The notes beneath the pieces are model-generated. The model did not search any database. It had not been told where the DNA came from and saw nothing but the letters and a program-made list of their open reading frames with translations. Source: Pseudomonadota bacterium (GTDB lineage Bacteria > Pseudomonadota > Gammaproteobacteria > Burkholderiales > Rhodocyclaceae). From it: a stretch of DNA of 58,861 nt. The stretch spans positions 1-58,861 of the forward strand of contig QQUN01000002.1 in NCBI GenBank assembly GCA_008501585.1. The letters run 5' to 3'. Below are positions 35,804 through 46,350 of this stretch, in pieces. Numbering within the stretch: the first letter of the stretch is position 1; each line of letters begins with the position of its first letter. The translations under genes and the position numbers were made by a program.

Positions 35804-36517
35804 CTACGCGGCATGCGGCTCGAGCCGCTGCGCCAGCGCCGTCAGGCTCCCCGCCGACACATCCACGGGCACGGTCGCCGCCGCTTCGCCCCGCCCCGGG
35901 CCGAACTCGTCCGGCCGGGCGATGAAGGCGGTGCGCAGGCCGATCTCGGCCGCGGCGGCCAGGTCGGCGGAATGGGCGGCGACCATCATGGTTTCTTCGG
36001 GGCGCAGGTCGAAGGCGTCGGCCGCGGCCAGGTAGACCGCGGGCTTGGGTTTGTAGTCGCGCGCCACTTCGGCGCCGAGGATGGCGTCCCAGGGGAAGTC
36101 GTTGCGCCGCGCCAGGTCGACCATCAGCGAGATGTTGCCGTTGGAGCAGGGCGCGAGGCGAAAGCGACGGCGCAGCGCATGCAGGCCGGGGCTGACGTCG
36201 GGCCAGGCGTCGAGGCGGTGCCAGGCGAGGTTGAGCTGCTGGCGGACGGCCTCATCGACCGCGTTGAGGCCGAGGTCGGCCAGCACCACATCGAGGTTGC
36301 GCCGGTGCAGGCGGTCGAGCTTGCAGAAGGGGATGCGCCCGGCGCGCACCTCTTCCATCGCCGGCTGGTACTGGTCGCGCCAGGCGTCGGCGAAGGCGAG
36401 CCAGTCGGTGGTGATGCCCAGCGGCGCCAGCGAGTGCTCGGCTTCGCGGGCAATGGAGGTGCGCCAATCGACCAGCGTGCCGAAGACGTCGAAGACCAGT
36501 GCCTTGATCGGTGCCAT
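35804..36517 (-). CDS. HAD-superfamily haloacid dehalogenase type II
   Basis: A 237-residue protein of the 2-haloacid dehalogenase subgroup. The nucleophile motif is VFDVFGTLVDW (Asp near residue 10), followed by APCSNGNISLM, then DYKPKPAVY and VAAHSADLAAAAEIGLRTAFI. Type II members release halide from 2-haloacids, though many relatives act on phosphoesters. ATG 36517 was chosen at the family start APIKALVFD. It may share a transcript with the BASS-type transporter gene upstream (55 bp). Confidence 0.85.
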   Translation of the reverse strand: MAPIKALVFDVFGTLVDWRTSIAREAEHSLAPLGITTDWLAFADAWRDQYQPAMEEVRAGRIPFCKLDRLHRRNLDVVLADLGLNAVDEAVRQQLNLAWHRLDAWPDVSPGLHALRRRFRLAPCSNGNISLMVDLARRNDFPWDAILGAEVARDYKPKPAVYLAAADAFDLRPEETMMVAAHSADLAAAAEIGLRTAFIARPDEFGPGRGEAAATVPVDVSAGSLTALAQRLEPHAA

Positions 36518-36572
36518 GGGTGTGCCTCTGTCCGGTTGGTTGCGATGCGCCGACGATAGCAGCGTGCCGGCC

Positions 36573-37565
36573 TCAGGCTGCGTCGAGCGTGCTGCCGGGG
36601 GCAGCGTCGCGCTGGGCATAGTGCTGCGCCAGCGCGGCGCAGACCATCAGCTGGATCTGGTGGAACAGCATCAATGGCAGGATCAGCGGCCCCACCGCGC
36701 CGCCGGCAAAGAGGATCTGGGCCATCGGCACGCCGGTGGCCAGGCTCTTCTTGGAGCCGGCGAAGACGATGGTGATGCAGTCTTCGGTATTGAAGCCCAG
36801 GCGCAGCGCCAGCATCTGTGTGGTCCACAGCACGATGGCCAGCAGCAGGCAGCACACCAGCGCCAGCGCCAGCAGTTCGGTCACCGGCACCAGCTGCCAC
36901 AGGCCGCCGCTGACCGCATCGCTGAAGGCGGTATACACCACCAGCAGGATCGAGCCCTGGTCGACACGCTTGAGCCAGCGCTGGTGGCGCGCCACCCAGG
37001 CGCCGATCCACGGCCGCGCCACATGCCCGGCAACAAAGGGCACCAGCAGTTGCAGCACGATCTTGCCGACCGCGTCGAGCCCCGAGCCGCTGCCGTCGCC
37101 GGCATTCATCAGCAGCAGCACCAGCAGCGGCGTCACAACGATGCCCAGCAGGCTGGAGGCGGCGGCGCTGCAGATGGCCGCCGGCACGTTGCCGCGCGCC
37201 AGCGAGGTGAAGGCGATGGCCGACTGTACGGTGGCCGGCAGCACCGACAGATAGATCATGCCGCGGTACAGCGTCTCGCCCACCAGCGGCAGCATCAGCG
37301 GCTTGAGCGCCAGCACCAGCAGCGGGAAGAGCACGAAGGTGCAGGCAAACACCAGCGCGTGCAGGCGCCAGTGGCCGGCCCCGGCGAGGATGGCCGCCCG
37401 TGACAGGCGCGCGCCGTGCAGGAAGAACAGCAGCGCGATGGCCAGGTGGGTCAGCCCGCCGAACACGGTGGCGCCGCGCCCCACGGCCGGCAGCAGGGTG
37501 GCGATCAGTACGACGACGATGAGCGCGATGGAGAAGGGATCGAACAGGCGGCGCAGGAACGTCAT
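36573..37565 (-). CDS. BASS/SBF-like family membrane transporter
   Basis: A 330-residue protein with nine to ten membrane helices, similar to bile acid:sodium symporter-like (SBF-like) proteins: LFFLHGARLSRAAILAG, LPATVQSAIAFTSLARGNVPAA and FAGSKKSLATGVPMAQI. The latter two are family signature loops. It probably imports an organic anion with sodium. It is divergent from an AraC-type regulator that may control it and the adjacent dehalogenase. Confidence 0.85.
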   Translation of the reverse strand: MTFLRRLFDPFSIALIVVVLIATLLPAVGRGATVFGGLTHLAIALLFFLHGARLSRAAILAGAGHWRLHALVFACTFVLFPLLVLALKPLMLPLVGETLYRGMIYLSVLPATVQSAIAFTSLARGNVPAAICSAAASSLLGIVVTPLLVLLLMNAGDGSGSGLDAVGKIVLQLLVPFVAGHVARPWIGAWVARHQRWLKRVDQGSILLVVYTAFSDAVSGGLWQLVPVTELLALALVCCLLLAIVLWTTQMLALRLGFNTEDCITIVFAGSKKSLATGVPMAQILFAGGAVGPLILPLMLFHQIQLMVCAALAQHYAQRDAAPGSTLDAA

Positions 37566-37650
37566 GGCAAACCCCGGCTTGCGTTGAGATGGGGGCCACG
37601 GTAGCGTGTTTGCGAATTTCCGACTAACGCAGATAGGCCATCAAGTGTCG

Positions 37651-38463
37651 ATGAACGGACAGGCGGCGGCGCCGACGGCCCGCCAGTTGAGCGAACTCAA
37701 GCAGCTGCCGCGGCCGCTCTACGGCCATGTCGAGGCCCTGCCCAACCGGGTGCTGGGCTATCGCCACCGCCACCCCTGGGGGCAGTTCGCCTATGCCGAG
37801 CAGGGCGTGCTCGAAGTGCGCAGCCCGGCTGGGCGTTTCGTGGCGCCACCGCAGCGCGCGGTGTGGATTCCCGCCGGGGTGATGCACCGGGTGGTGAGCA
37901 GCGCGCAGACTCGCATCCGCAGCCTGTATGTGGCCCCGGCGATTCCCGGCTGGGACACGGACCGCTGCCGGGTGCTGGTGGTCAGCCCCTTGTTGCGCGA
38001 GCTCATCCGTGCCTTCAGCCAGGTGCCCGAGGCCTATGACGAAGCCGGCGCAGACGGCCGCCTGGCGGCGGTGCTGTTCGATCAGATCGCGGCGGCGCCG
38101 GAGGTGGCCTTGATGCTGCCGCTGCCCACCGACCCGCGCCTGCGCACGCTGTGCGACCGGGTGCAGGCCCATCCCGACCGGCGCGTCACGCTGGCCGACT
38201 GGAGCGCCCGGGTGGGGGTGTCGGAGAAAACCCTGAGCCGGGTGTTCGTGCGCGAGACCGGCTTGAGCTTTCGCGTCTGGCGCCAGCGCGTGCGCCTGCT
38301 CGGTGCCTTGCCGGCGCTGGCGCGCGGCGAGCGGGTGACCGATGTGGCGCTGGCTTGCGGTTATGACTCGCTGTCGGCCTTCATCGCCGCCTTCAAGCAG
38401 CAGTTCGATGCCACGCCGGGGGCGTTCGTGCAGGCCAACCGCGAGCTGTCGGACGACGCCTGA
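37651..38463 (+). CDS. AraC-family transcriptional regulator
   Basis: A 270-residue regulator with an N-terminal cupin-like sensing domain (HRHPWGQFAYAEQGVLEV, PPQRAVWIPAGVMHRV) and a C-terminal double HTH (VTLADWSARVGVSEKTLSRVFVRETGLSF; VTDVALACGYDSLSAFIAAFKQQFDATPGAF). ATG 37651 is used; a GTG at 37606 would add 15 residues but overlaps the promoter space. It is divergent from the BASS-type transporter and is its likely regulator. Confidence 0.87.
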   Translation: MNGQAAAPTARQLSELKQLPRPLYGHVEALPNRVLGYRHRHPWGQFAYAEQGVLEVRSPAGRFVAPPQRAVWIPAGVMHRVVSSAQTRIRSLYVAPAIPGWDTDRCRVLVVSPLLRELIRAFSQVPEAYDEAGADGRLAAVLFDQIAAAPEVALMLPLPTDPRLRTLCDRVQAHPDRRVTLADWSARVGVSEKTLSRVFVRETGLSFRVWRQRVRLLGALPALARGERVTDVALACGYDSLSAFIAAFKQQFDATPGAFVQANRELSDDA

Positions 38464-38474
38464 GCTGGGCGGCG

Positions 38475-39731
38475 CTACGGCGTGTGGACTTTGCCCGCGA
38501 AACTGAAAGGCTTGGTCAGGTCGCCGGGTTCGGGCCAGGCTTGCGGGCCTTTCATGGTGAGGTAGGTGTCATAGGCCGGCAGCGTGTTGCCGACGAAATT
38601 CATCCAGAAGTCTGCCGGGATGTAGGGCGGGCGGGCCGGGATCTTCCAGCCGAGGCGGTCGAACACCTGCGTCATCGGGCCGTCGGCGAAGCGGGCTGCG
38701 TAGTCGGCGCCCTGCAGCGGCTTGCCGAGCTTGCCCTGGACGAACAACCACATGGCGATGTCGGTATTCTGGCGCCCCCAGAAGGCACCGAGGGGATACA
38801 GGTAGCTGAGCTTGTAGAGCAGGTTGTACTCGGCCAGCTGCTGGGCCAGCAGCGGGCGGGAGAAGTGGCGCAACTCGGGCTGCCCGGCCATGACGTCGGC
38901 GGCCAGGGCGGGGTTCAGGCGCAGCCACAGCTCGGCCTCGACCAGCGCTTCGGTGATGGCGAGGGCCACGTCGGGGACATCGCGCACCAGGGCCTCGCGG
39001 ACAAAGAAGCTGCCTTGATAGACGTTGTACGGATAGCTCACGTCGATGGCGCGGCCGGACTTCAAGTCGGTGGTGATCTGGGTGGCGGTCGGATCCCATG
39101 GCACCACCGCGGCCAGCTCGGCGGGCAGGCGGCGCTGCTCGTCCTGCGATACGTTCTTGAGGACGACATCGCGCCCCAGCTTGAGCCCGTGGGTGGCGGC
39201 CGCCGCCTGGAAATAGAACTCCGCCGAGGAGCCGAGCACCAGCCCGATGGTGGCCGGTGGCTGCATGCCCTTGAAATCCGACAAGGACTGGATGGGCGAG
39301 GCCGTCGGTACGATGACCTGATGCTTCAGGTTGGGCGCGGTGATCGCGATGACGCGGATCGGGGCGCCCTGGTCGACGAGCTGGGTGAGGGGGAAGTTTC
39401 CGCCCGCACCGAGCTGCGCGCTGCCGTCGCTGATGGCGGCATTGACCGCCACGCCGGAGGCCATCGGCACAAAGCGCGCGTCGAGCCCGCGTCGTGACAG
39501 CAGGGCGTTGGCCTTCAGGGCCACCACGGTGGCGTTCTGGCCGGCAAAGGCGGGTTGCCATGCCACGGTGAGCGGCCACCAGCCCTTGGTTTTGAGCCAG
39601 TCGACCGAGGTGCCGGAGACCTGCGTGTATGGCGTGGGCCAGCCGGTCGGGGAGGCGGCGAGTGCCGGGCCGGCGAGCAGGCACAGGCACAGCATGCGCC
39701 GTAGCGCGGCCAGCAGGCGGAGGGGCATCAT
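38475..39731 (-). CDS. Periplasmic sulfonate/nitrate-type binding protein (SsuA/TauA/NMT1-like), orphan
   Basis: A 418-residue secreted binding protein. It has a signal peptide ([17 protein letters not shown]) and an SBP fold of the aliphatic-sulfonate/taurine type ([48 protein letters not shown]). No ABC permease or ATPase is nearby. Instead its ATG overlaps the stop of the chemoreceptor gene upstream by 4 nt, so it is made together with that receptor and probably presents ligand to it. A taurine or isethionate ligand is suggested by context only. Confidence 0.8.
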   Translation of the reverse strand: MMPLRLLAALRRMLCLCLLAGPALAASPTGWPTPYTQVSGTSVDWLKTKGWWPLTVAWQPAFAGQNATVVALKANALLSRRGLDARFVPMASGVAVNAAISDGSAQLGAGGNFPLTQLVDQGAPIRVIAITAPNLKHQVIVPTASPIQSLSDFKGMQPPATIGLVLGSSAEFYFQAAAATHGLKLGRDVVLKNVSQDEQRRLPAELAAVVPWDPTATQITTDLKSGRAIDVSYPYNVYQGSFFVREALVRDVPDVALAITEALVEAELWLRLNPALAADVMAGQPELRHFSRPLLAQQLAEYNLLYKLSYLYPLGAFWGRQNTDIAMWLFVQGKLGKPLQGADYAARFADGPMTQVFDRLGWKIPARPPYIPADFWMNFVGNTLPAYDTYLTMKGPQAWPEPGDLTKPFSFAGKVHTP

Positions 39732-41395
39732 GATGTGGCTCCGGCGGCCGGGGCGCCGACGTCGCCAGCGGCCAGCTCAAAGCTGCTGACCGAGGCCTTG
39801 AGGTCTCGGGCGAGCGAGCGCAGGTCTTCGGACGTGGCTGCCATGCGGGCCAGGGTGCCCTGGTTGTCGCGCACCATGGCGGCCATGTCGTCGACGTTGT
39901 GCGCAATCCGGGCACTCAGGTCGCTCTGCTCGCGCACCGCGCGGGAGATCTCGCTGACTTCGCTGGCGGTGTGTTGTGCGCAGGCGTTGGCGTCGGCGAC
40001 GGCCTCGGTGGCGGCTTCGGTGTCGTGGCGGATCGCCTGCATGGACTTGAGCCCCTTGCCCAGCTCGGTTTCGAGCACGCGCGCCTGTTCGCCCAGGGTG
40101 ATGGTGATGCCGTCGATCTCGCTGGCCGACTGGCCCGATTTTTCGGCCAGCTTGCGCACTTCGTCAGCCACCACGGCAAAGCCCCGGCCCTGCTCGCCGG
40201 CGCGGGCGGCCTCAATGGCGGCGTTGAGGGCGAGCAGGTTGGTTTGTTCGGCGATCTCCCGCACCTGCTTGGTCATGGCGGTGATCTCCTGCGCGTTGTT
40301 GATGAAGGCGTGCGCGGTCTTCGCCACGTCCTGCATCACGGTGGCGGTCTCTTCCATCGAGCGGCCCAGTGCGTCCAGCCGTTGGGCGGCGCGTGACGAG
40401 GCGTCCAGGCCTTGCCGCGAGAGCTGGCTGACCTGCTCCGAGTTGCTGCTGATTCGCGAGATGGCGGCGGTGACGTCATCGACCCCGGCGGCCGCGGCGT
40501 TGGCCGAGTCGCGCTGGCGTTCGCCCGAGTGCGCCGCGCTGTGCGAGGCGTCGGCCACCGCGATGGCGGCGTTGTCGACCCGGTCGACCGAGCCGGTAAC
40601 CCGGCCAATCAGCTGGCCAAGATCAGTCCTCAGCGTTTCGGCGCTGACCGCGATGCGCCCGAGTTCGTCTGTTGTGTAGGCGCGGATGGCCTGGCTGAAG
40701 TCACCCTGAGCCAGCCGCTTGAGTCCGTGCTCCAGCGCACGCGCCGGAACAATGAGTTGGCGCTGGAGCAGCCACAGGAAGGCGGCGAAGGAGATGGCAC
40801 AGGCCAGCGCCATGAGGGCCAGGCTGATGGTGATGGCGTTCTGCGCTTCTGCGCTGATGGTGTCGGTGCGGCTACGGATCTGCGCGTCAATGCTGCTGGT
40901 GAGCTTGTCGAGCGAGGCGGCGACGGCCTTGTCCGAGTCGCGCGACTGCTCTTCGAGCGTGTAGATGGCGAAGCTGACGCGGTAGTCGGCGATGGCCTTG
41001 GCGTAGCTTGTGCCGAGCGCTTCGTGTTCGGCCAGGAACTGCGCAGCGAGCTGCCGGGTGCCGGTGTCGAGCGAGGGGTCGTCGGCAAACGGCGCCAGTG
41101 CCTGGCGCAGCTGTTCGCCCTTGGTCATGTAGGCGGCCAGGTGCGCGTCGGCGGCCTGATCGTCGGTGATGCGCACGAGTGCGTTCTTCCACTCGAGCAG
41201 TTGGTGGTAGAAATCGGCTTTCTTCTGCGCCAGCACGACTTGCCGGGCGTGCAGCGCCTCGACCTCGCCGGTCATGGTGGCGACGGCCTGCCGTTGCAGG
41301 GCCAGGCCGACGCTGGCGGCGACCAGTAGCAGCACGGTGCCGCCGCCGCAGATCAGCAGCAGCTTGTTGCGGATGCTCGAGAGCAGGTAGTGCAT
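39728..41395 (-). CDS. Methyl-accepting chemotaxis protein (four-helix-bundle sensor type)
   Basis: A 555-residue receptor. TM1 is at about 12-32, a helical periplasmic domain of roughly 155 residues follows, TM2 is near 190-210, then HAMP. The signalling hairpin tip is [41 protein letters not shown]. The helical sensor and the coupled downstream binding-protein gene suggest indirect sensing via that protein. ATG 41395 is used; the longer frame lacks a signal-anchor. It lies between the binding protein and the TRAP operon. Confidence 0.9.
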   Translation of the reverse strand: MHYLLSSIRNKLLLICGGGTVLLLVAASVGLALQRQAVATMTGEVEALHARQVVLAQKKADFYHQLLEWKNALVRITDDQAADAHLAAYMTKGEQLRQALAPFADDPSLDTGTRQLAAQFLAEHEALGTSYAKAIADYRVSFAIYTLEEQSRDSDKAVAASLDKLTSSIDAQIRSRTDTISAEAQNAITISLALMALACAISFAAFLWLLQRQLIVPARALEHGLKRLAQGDFSQAIRAYTTDELGRIAVSAETLRTDLGQLIGRVTGSVDRVDNAAIAVADASHSAAHSGERQRDSANAAAAGVDDVTAAISRISSNSEQVSQLSRQGLDASSRAAQRLDALGRSMEETATVMQDVAKTAHAFINNAQEITAMTKQVREIAEQTNLLALNAAIEAARAGEQGRGFAVVADEVRKLAEKSGQSASEIDGITITLGEQARVLETELGKGLKSMQAIRHDTEAATEAVADANACAQHTASEVSEISRAVREQSDLSARIAHNVDDMAAMVRDNQGTLARMAATSEDLRSLARDLKASVSSFELAAGDVGAPAAGATS

Positions 41396-41490
41396 CGGAG
41401 CAGTCTCCTGAAGGGGGCGGCGCGCGAGCGCGGCCCTGGGCGGTCGATGGCGACCGCGTCCGGGGGTACGACAGAAGAAGGGGAGGCCGT

Positions 41491-41529
41491 TGCCGATGCC
41501 CTGGCGCTGAGGCGGCCAGGGCATCGGCA
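41491..41529 (-). terminator. 15-bp perfect hairpin downstream of the TRAP dctM gene
   Basis: TGCCGATGCCCTGGC and GCCAGGGCATCGGCA pair perfectly around a 9-nt loop, 17 nt after the dctM stop. No T tract follows, so it may be a Rho-dependent or 3'-end-protecting structure rather than a classical terminator. Confidence 0.55.
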
Positions 41530-41545
41530 GTGGTGCAGGCGGATC

Positions 41546-42832
41546 TCAGCCGGGGGCCGGGATCAGGCCGAGCGACAGCCACGGGATGAAGGCGATGATC
41601 AGCCAGGAGATGATCAGGCCGGTCATGTACATCACCGCGAACTTCACCAGCTTGGAGTAGGGGATGCCGGTGACGCCGCTGGCCACGAACAGGTTGAGAC
41701 CGAAGGGCGGGGTGATGAAGCCGATGGCCGCGCCGACCAGGAAGATCACCGAGAAATGCACCGGATCGACGCCCGTGGCCACCGCGATGGGCGCCAGGAT
41801 GGGGGCGAAGATGACGGTCACCGGCAGGCTCTCGAGGATGCAGCCGGCCGCGAGCACGATGGCCATGCACACCAGCAGCACCACGATTTCGCCGTCGCCG
41901 AACCAGGCCACGAAGGCCTGCACCGTCTCCGCCGCACCGAGCAGGGCGAAGACCTGCTGCATGACGATGGAGATGGCGATCATCGGGGCGAGCATGCCGG
42001 TGAGCTGACCGGAGCGCAGCAGGATGTCGGGCAGCGCTTTCCACTTGATTTCGCGGGTGATCAGCAGGCCGGCGATGAGGCAGAAGCCTACCGTGATGGC
42101 CGCCGCTTCGGTGGGCGAGAAGATGCCCGAGTAGATGCCGAAGATGACGATGAAGATGGCGAAGAAGCCGAGGTAGGCGCTGCGTGCGGTGCGCAGCACG
42201 CGGCCCATGTCGAGCGGCGTGACCGAGCCCCAGCCGTGCTTGCGGCACATCCACCAGCACACGATCTGCATGGCGATCACCATCAGCGCACCTGGCAGGA
42301 TGCCGGCGACGAACAAGTCGGAGATCGACAGGTTCATCAGGAAGCCATACACGATGAAGATGATCGACGGCGGGATGATGATGCCCACCGTGCCGCCGGC
42401 GGCCGCGGTGGCGGCAGCGAAACGGCTGTCATAGCCGTCCTTTTCGAGCAGCGGGTGCATGATGCCGCCGATGGTGGCGGTGGTGGCCGAGTTGGAGCCC
42501 GAGATGGCCGCGAACAGCCCGCAGGAGCCGATGGTGGCCAGGCCGAGGCCGCCGCGCATCCAGCTCAGGCAGGCGTGGGCGAAGTTGGCCAGCCGGGTGG
42601 CGATGCCCGCCGCGGCGATCAGGTCGCCGGTGAGGATGAACAGCGGCAGTGATAGCAGGCCGAAGAAGTTGAGCCCTTCGAACAGGGTGACGCCGATGTT
42701 GGCCAGCGTGAAGTCGATGACCAGCGAGACGCCGGTAACCCACAGGCCGATGACGAGGAAGATCGGTACGCCGACCAGGAACAGGACGACGACGCCGAGC
42801 GATACGAGGGTGATGAGCAATGTCTGGTCCAT
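41546..42832 (-). CDS. iseM: TRAP transporter large permease (DctM), isethionate transporter candidate
   Basis: A 428-residue, twelve-helix TRAP large subunit: LPLFILTGDLIAAAGIATRLANFA, GSNSATTATIGGIMHPLLEKDGYD and IIIPPSIIFIVYGFL. ATG 42832 is preferred (GGAG 8 nt upstream) over one at 42850 that lies inside dctQ. It starts 4 nt after the dctQ stop. Neighbours iseJ, the IclR gene and xsc/pta indicate isethionate (or a related C2 sulfonate) as substrate; this is inferred from published IseKLM clusters. Confidence 0.88.
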   Translation of the reverse strand: MDQTLLITLVSLGVVVLFLVGVPIFLVIGLWVTGVSLVIDFTLANIGVTLFEGLNFFGLLSLPLFILTGDLIAAAGIATRLANFAHACLSWMRGGLGLATIGSCGLFAAISGSNSATTATIGGIMHPLLEKDGYDSRFAAATAAAGGTVGIIIPPSIIFIVYGFLMNLSISDLFVAGILPGALMVIAMQIVCWWMCRKHGWGSVTPLDMGRVLRTARSAYLGFFAIFIVIFGIYSGIFSPTEAAAITVGFCLIAGLLITREIKWKALPDILLRSGQLTGMLAPMIAISIVMQQVFALLGAAETVQAFVAWFGDGEIVVLLVCMAIVLAAGCILESLPVTVIFAPILAPIAVATGVDPVHFSVIFLVGAAIGFITPPFGLNLFVASGVTGIPYSKLVKFAVMYMTGLIISWLIIAFIPWLSLGLIPAPG

Positions 42833-42836
42833 GGTC

Positions 42837-43370
42837 TCAGTCTCCACCAATGGTCTGGATGTCGACCAGGAAGGGTTCGCCGCGGCGATAGCGGCCGATG
42901 TCCTGGATCAGGTTCTGCAGCGCGCGGAACATCAGCAGGCCCCAGCCGACCGGTGTGGCGAGGTAGAACCACCATTGCATGATGTTGTCGGTGCCCTGCA
43001 CGATGGCGAAGTTCATGTAGGCCAGCTGGGTCTGCTCGATGGTGAACCAGGCCACCATGGAGCCGAAGCCGATCCACAGGATGGCGTCCAGCCACATCAT
43101 GGCGAACTGCCAGCCGTAGGACATGCGCAGGCGGAACTCGTTGAAGACGAGATGGGTGCGCTTGTTGACGTTGTAGGCGCAACCGACCCAGGTCACCCAC
43201 AGGAACAGGTAGATCGGGATCGAGGAGCTCCAGGGAATCTGGGTGCTGAAGACGTAACGCTCGAAGACCGCGAACACAATGATCAGCGCCATGCTGGCGT
43301 AGGCGATCAGAATGAGCGTGCGCTCGGCGTGGCGGTCCAGCCACCGAAGTAGTGCCATCAGATAAGACAT
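42837..43370 (-). CDS. iseL: TRAP transporter small permease (DctQ), isethionate transporter candidate
   Basis: A 177-residue four-helix DctQ protein (VFERYVFSTQIPWSSSIPIYLFLWVTWVGCAYNVNKRTHL is the family region). It couples the binding protein to the large permease. It is tightly linked to dctM but separated from dctP by an intrinsic terminator hairpin at 43394-43427. Confidence 0.87.
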   Translation of the reverse strand: MSYLMALLRWLDRHAERTLILIAYASMALIIVFAVFERYVFSTQIPWSSSIPIYLFLWVTWVGCAYNVNKRTHLVFNEFRLRMSYGWQFAMMWLDAILWIGFGSMVAWFTIEQTQLAYMNFAIVQGTDNIMQWWFYLATPVGWGLLMFRALQNLIQDIGRYRRGEPFLVDIQTIGGD

Positions 43371-43393
43371 GAGGTGGCCTCCGAAGTCAGGGG

Positions 43394-43427
43394 AAAAAGC
43401 CCGCCCCGGTCTGCGCCGGGGCTGGGC
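43394..43427 (-). terminator. Intrinsic terminator between dctP and dctQ (attenuator)
   Basis: On the minus strand GCCC-A-GCCCCGG, loop CGCAGA, CCGGGGC-GGGC are followed by TTTTT: an 11-bp stem with one bulge and a U tract. It sits inside the TRAP operon and would lower permease expression relative to the binding protein. Confidence 0.82.
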
Positions 43428-43456
43428 AATGAGATGCGCAGTGACTCAGGCGCCGG

Positions 43457-44683
43457 TCAGGCGCTCTGCCACCAGCGGCGGGGCTTCACGTCGGCGACGG
43501 GCAGGTCCTTGGGGATCTCGCGCGCGATGGTGTAGATCTCCTTGTACACATCCTGGCCGCCGGACATCTTGTTGAGACGCTCGCGCCACTCCTCCCACGG
43601 CTTGGGGTTGTACTCGGGCGAGCACATCTTCTCGGCCTTGAGAATCTCGGCGTCGGAGAGCGTCGCGACGCGCACGCCGTTCTTGCCGAAGACGGTGTCC
43701 GGGCCCGGGTTGGGCACCGCGCCGACCACTTCGATCAGCGCACGTTCCTGCTCGCGCTGGGTGTATTGCTGTGCGTCGTAGGCCGTTTCCATGACGATGT
43801 CGCGCAGCGTCGAGGGCAGCTTCTCGAAGGTCTTGTTGTTCATTGCGGTGTGTTCGGTGCCGCAGAAGAACTTCAGATCCACCGCCTGCGACAGCACCGG
43901 CGACATGTTGGCGTAGGCGGCCGCGCCCATCCAGGTCTCGGCGCCGTCGATCAGGCCCTGCTTGAGGCCGTCGAGGGTCTCTTCCCAGGCGATCGGTACC
44001 GGGTTCAGGTTCATCAGCTGCATGGCGATGCGGCCGAGCTGGGTGCCGGTGACGCGGTTCTTGGTGCCAGCCAGCTCATCGATGCTGGTGATCAGCGGCT
44101 TGTCGGCGAACTTCTTGCCCAGCATCAGGCCGCGCAGTTCGCAGTGGGTGTAGAGGAACTGGATGTTGTGCAGCTTGCGCATCGGCTCGCGCAGCAGCTT
44201 CTCGCTCTTGGGGTGGTAGAAGAAGTGGTGCTGGGCCGCGCGCGACGGGAACATGTAGGCGAAGTCGAGCACGTTGTAATAGGGCGCCGAGCCGGCCGAG
44301 TTCTGCGTGCTGGCCGAGTAGATGTCCACGATGCCCTGCTGGGTCTTTTTCACGCAGTCGAGCTGGTTGCAGATCGCGTTGCTGCCGATGAACTCGATCT
44401 TCATCGCGCCGTTGCTGCGCTCTTCCAGTTGCTGGGCAAACCACAGCTGGCCCGATTCCTGGATCTTCAGGTTGGCTTCGTTGAAGCCGGAGGCGCCGAA
44501 CTTCAGCGTCACCAGCGGCGTGCCCTTGGCGCGGGCGTCGGCCGTCTGCGAGGCGGCCTGGGCCACGCTGCTGAGCGTCAGCGGGCCGGCGACGCTGGCC
44601 GCGGCGAAGGCGGTGGAGGTCAGGCCGTAGCGACTCGCAATGCGCAGGAATCCACGGCGATCGAGGGTGTTGTCGTTAGCCAT
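43457..44683 (-). CDS. iseK: TRAP transporter substrate-binding protein (DctP), isethionate-binding candidate
   Basis: A 408-residue DctP-family binding protein. It has a twin-arginine-like signal ([14 protein letters not shown], then a hydrophobic stretch ending SVAQAAS). The TRAP ligand-binding residue region is [32 protein letters not shown] 44683 is used with GGAG upstream. It reads just after iseJ on the same strand and before the attenuator and permease genes. Isethionate is the inferred ligand. Confidence 0.87.
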   Translation of the reverse strand: MANDNTLDRRGFLRIASRYGLTSTAFAAASVAGPLTLSSVAQAASQTADARAKGTPLVTLKFGASGFNEANLKIQESGQLWFAQQLEERSNGAMKIEFIGSNAICNQLDCVKKTQQGIVDIYSASTQNSAGSAPYYNVLDFAYMFPSRAAQHHFFYHPKSEKLLREPMRKLHNIQFLYTHCELRGLMLGKKFADKPLITSIDELAGTKNRVTGTQLGRIAMQLMNLNPVPIAWEETLDGLKQGLIDGAETWMGAAAYANMSPVLSQAVDLKFFCGTEHTAMNNKTFEKLPSTLRDIVMETAYDAQQYTQREQERALIEVVGAVPNPGPDTVFGKNGVRVATLSDAEILKAEKMCSPEYNPKPWEEWRERLNKMSGGQDVYKEIYTIAREIPKDLPVADVKPRRWWQSA

Positions 44684-44754
44684 TTGAGTGTCTCCTCTGG
44701 GTGGCAGGGCGGGCATGATTGCCCTTGTGAAGCGTTTTTTAGGTACCGCGGTGG

Positions 44755-46350
44755 TCAGCGGTTGTCGGCCAGGATCATGTCGGCTGCCTTTTCAGCGATC
44801 ATGATCGTCGGCGCATTGGTGTTGCCCGAGACCAGCTCCGGCATGATCGAGGCGTCGACCACGCGCAGATTGCCCAGCCCGTGCACCTTAAGCCGTGCGT
44901 CGACCACCGCCATCGGGTCATTCCCCATCTTGCAGGTGCCGGCCGGGTGGTAAATCGACTGGCTGTAGCGGCGCGCGGCATCGAGCAGCTCGTCGTCGGT
45001 CTGGAACTGCCGGCCGGGCACGAACTCGTCGATGATGTGTTTCTTGAGCGAGGGCGCGTCGGCGATGGCGCGGGCCACCTTGATGCCGCCGATCACCACC
45101 GGGTGGTCGCGCTCGTCCGACAGGTAGTTGGGCTGGATCGCCGGGTATTCGAGCGCATCGGCCGAGCGGATGCGCACATGGCCGCGGCTGTACGGGCGCA
45201 ACTGGCACACCGACGAGGTAAAGGCCGAGAACGGATGCGCGCCTTCGCCCGGCTTGTCGGCCGACAGCGGCTGCATGTGGAACTGGATGTCGGGGCGGGT
45301 CACGCCCGGGCCCGAGCGGGTGAAGATCGTCACCTGGCTGGCGGCGAGGGTCAGCGGGCCGGTGCGGTTGACCATGTACTGCATGCCGATCCACAGCTTG
45401 TTGATCGGGTTGTTGACCTCGTCGTTGAGCGTGCGCTCGCGGGTCTTGAGCACCAGCCGTACCTGCAGGTGGTCCTGCAGGTTCTCGCCCACGCCGGGCA
45501 GGTCGTGATGCACCGCCACGCCGGCCTTTTGCAATACCTCGGCCGGGCCGACGCCGGAGTTCTGCAGGATCTGCGGCGAACCGATGGCACCGGAAGCGAG
45601 GATGACCTCGGCGCGGGCACGCGCCTGACGCAGCTGGCCGCCCTGCATGAACTCCACGCCCACGGCGCGCTTGCCTTCGAACAGCACCCGGGTGGTCTGG
45701 GCGCGGGTCTCGACGATCAGGTTCGGCCGCTTGCGCGCCGGCTTCAGGAAGCCCTTGGCCGTGCTCCAGCGAAAGCCCTTGTGGGCGGTCTGCTGGAAAT
45801 AGCCGACACCTTCCTGCGTGGCGCCGTTGTAATCGTCGTTGTAGGGGATGCCGATATCCTTGGCTGCCGCAATGAAGTGGTCGGCGATCGGACGGCGCAG
45901 ACGCAGATCCGACACTTTCAGCGGGCCGCCGACACCGTGGTACTCGCTGGCGCCGCGTTCCTGGTCTTCGGACTTCTTGAAGTAGGGCAACACCTCGGCG
46001 AAGCTCCAGCCGTCGTTGCCCAGTTCGGCCCAGCGGTCGTAATCCTCGTGCTGGCCGCGCACATACAGCAGGCCGTTGAGCGAGCTGGAGCCGCCCAGCA
46101 CCTTGCCGCGCGGCCACTGCAGCTGGCGCCCGGCGATGCCGGCGTCGGCCTCGGTCTTGTAGCACCAGTCGTACTTCGGGTCGTGCATGGTCTTGAAGTA
46201 ACCGACCGGGATGTGGATCCACGGGTTGTTGTCCGGGCCGCCGGCCTCGAGCAGCAGGACGCGGTTGGCCGGGTCAGCGGACAGACGGTTGGCCAGTACG
46301 CAGCCGGCAGAGCCGGCACCGACCACAATGTAGTCAACGTCGATCGACAT
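44755..46350 (-). CDS. iseJ: GMC-family oxidoreductase, isethionate dehydrogenase candidate
   Basis: A 531-residue FAD enzyme of the choline dehydrogenase group. It has a dinucleotide fold GAGSAG at 11-16, GMC signature 1 ([26 protein letters not shown]), signature 2 ([15 protein letters not shown]) and the C-terminal active-site His in [10 protein letters not shown]. Published isethionate clusters use such an enzyme (IseJ) to make sulfoacetaldehyde for Xsc. Its place between an IclR gene, a TRAP transporter and xsc/pta fits exactly. Choline or another alcohol remains possible from sequence alone. Confidence 0.85.
   Translation of the reverse strand: MSIDVDYIVVGAGSAGCVLANRLSADPANRVLLLEAGGPDNNPWIHIPVGYFKTMHDPKYDWCYKTEADAGIAGRQLQWPRGKVLGGSSSLNGLLYVRGQHEDYDRWAELGNDGWSFAEVLPYFKKSEDQERGASEYHGVGGPLKVSDLRLRRPIADHFIAAAKDIGIPYNDDYNGATQEGVGYFQQTAHKGFRWSTAKGFLKPARKRPNLIVETRAQTTRVLFEGKRAVGVEFMQGGQLRQARARAEVILASGAIGSPQILQNSGVGPAEVLQKAGVAVHHDLPGVGENLQDHLQVRLVLKTRERTLNDEVNNPINKLWIGMQYMVNRTGPLTLAASQVTIFTRSGPGVTRPDIQFHMQPLSADKPGEGAHPFSAFTSSVCQLRPYSRGHVRIRSADALEYPAIQPNYLSDERDHPVVIGGIKVARAIADAPSLKKHIIDEFVPGRQFQTDDELLDAARRYSQSIYHPAGTCKMGNDPMAVVDARLKVHGLGNLRVVDASIMPELVSGNTNAPTIMIAEKAADMILADNR

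Noticed and set aside
44755-46350. Calling the GMC enzyme choline dehydrogenase (betA)
   Set aside because: The domain match alone would allow it, but no betaine genes are near. The TRAP, IclR, xsc and pta neighbours fit isethionate dehydrogenase better.
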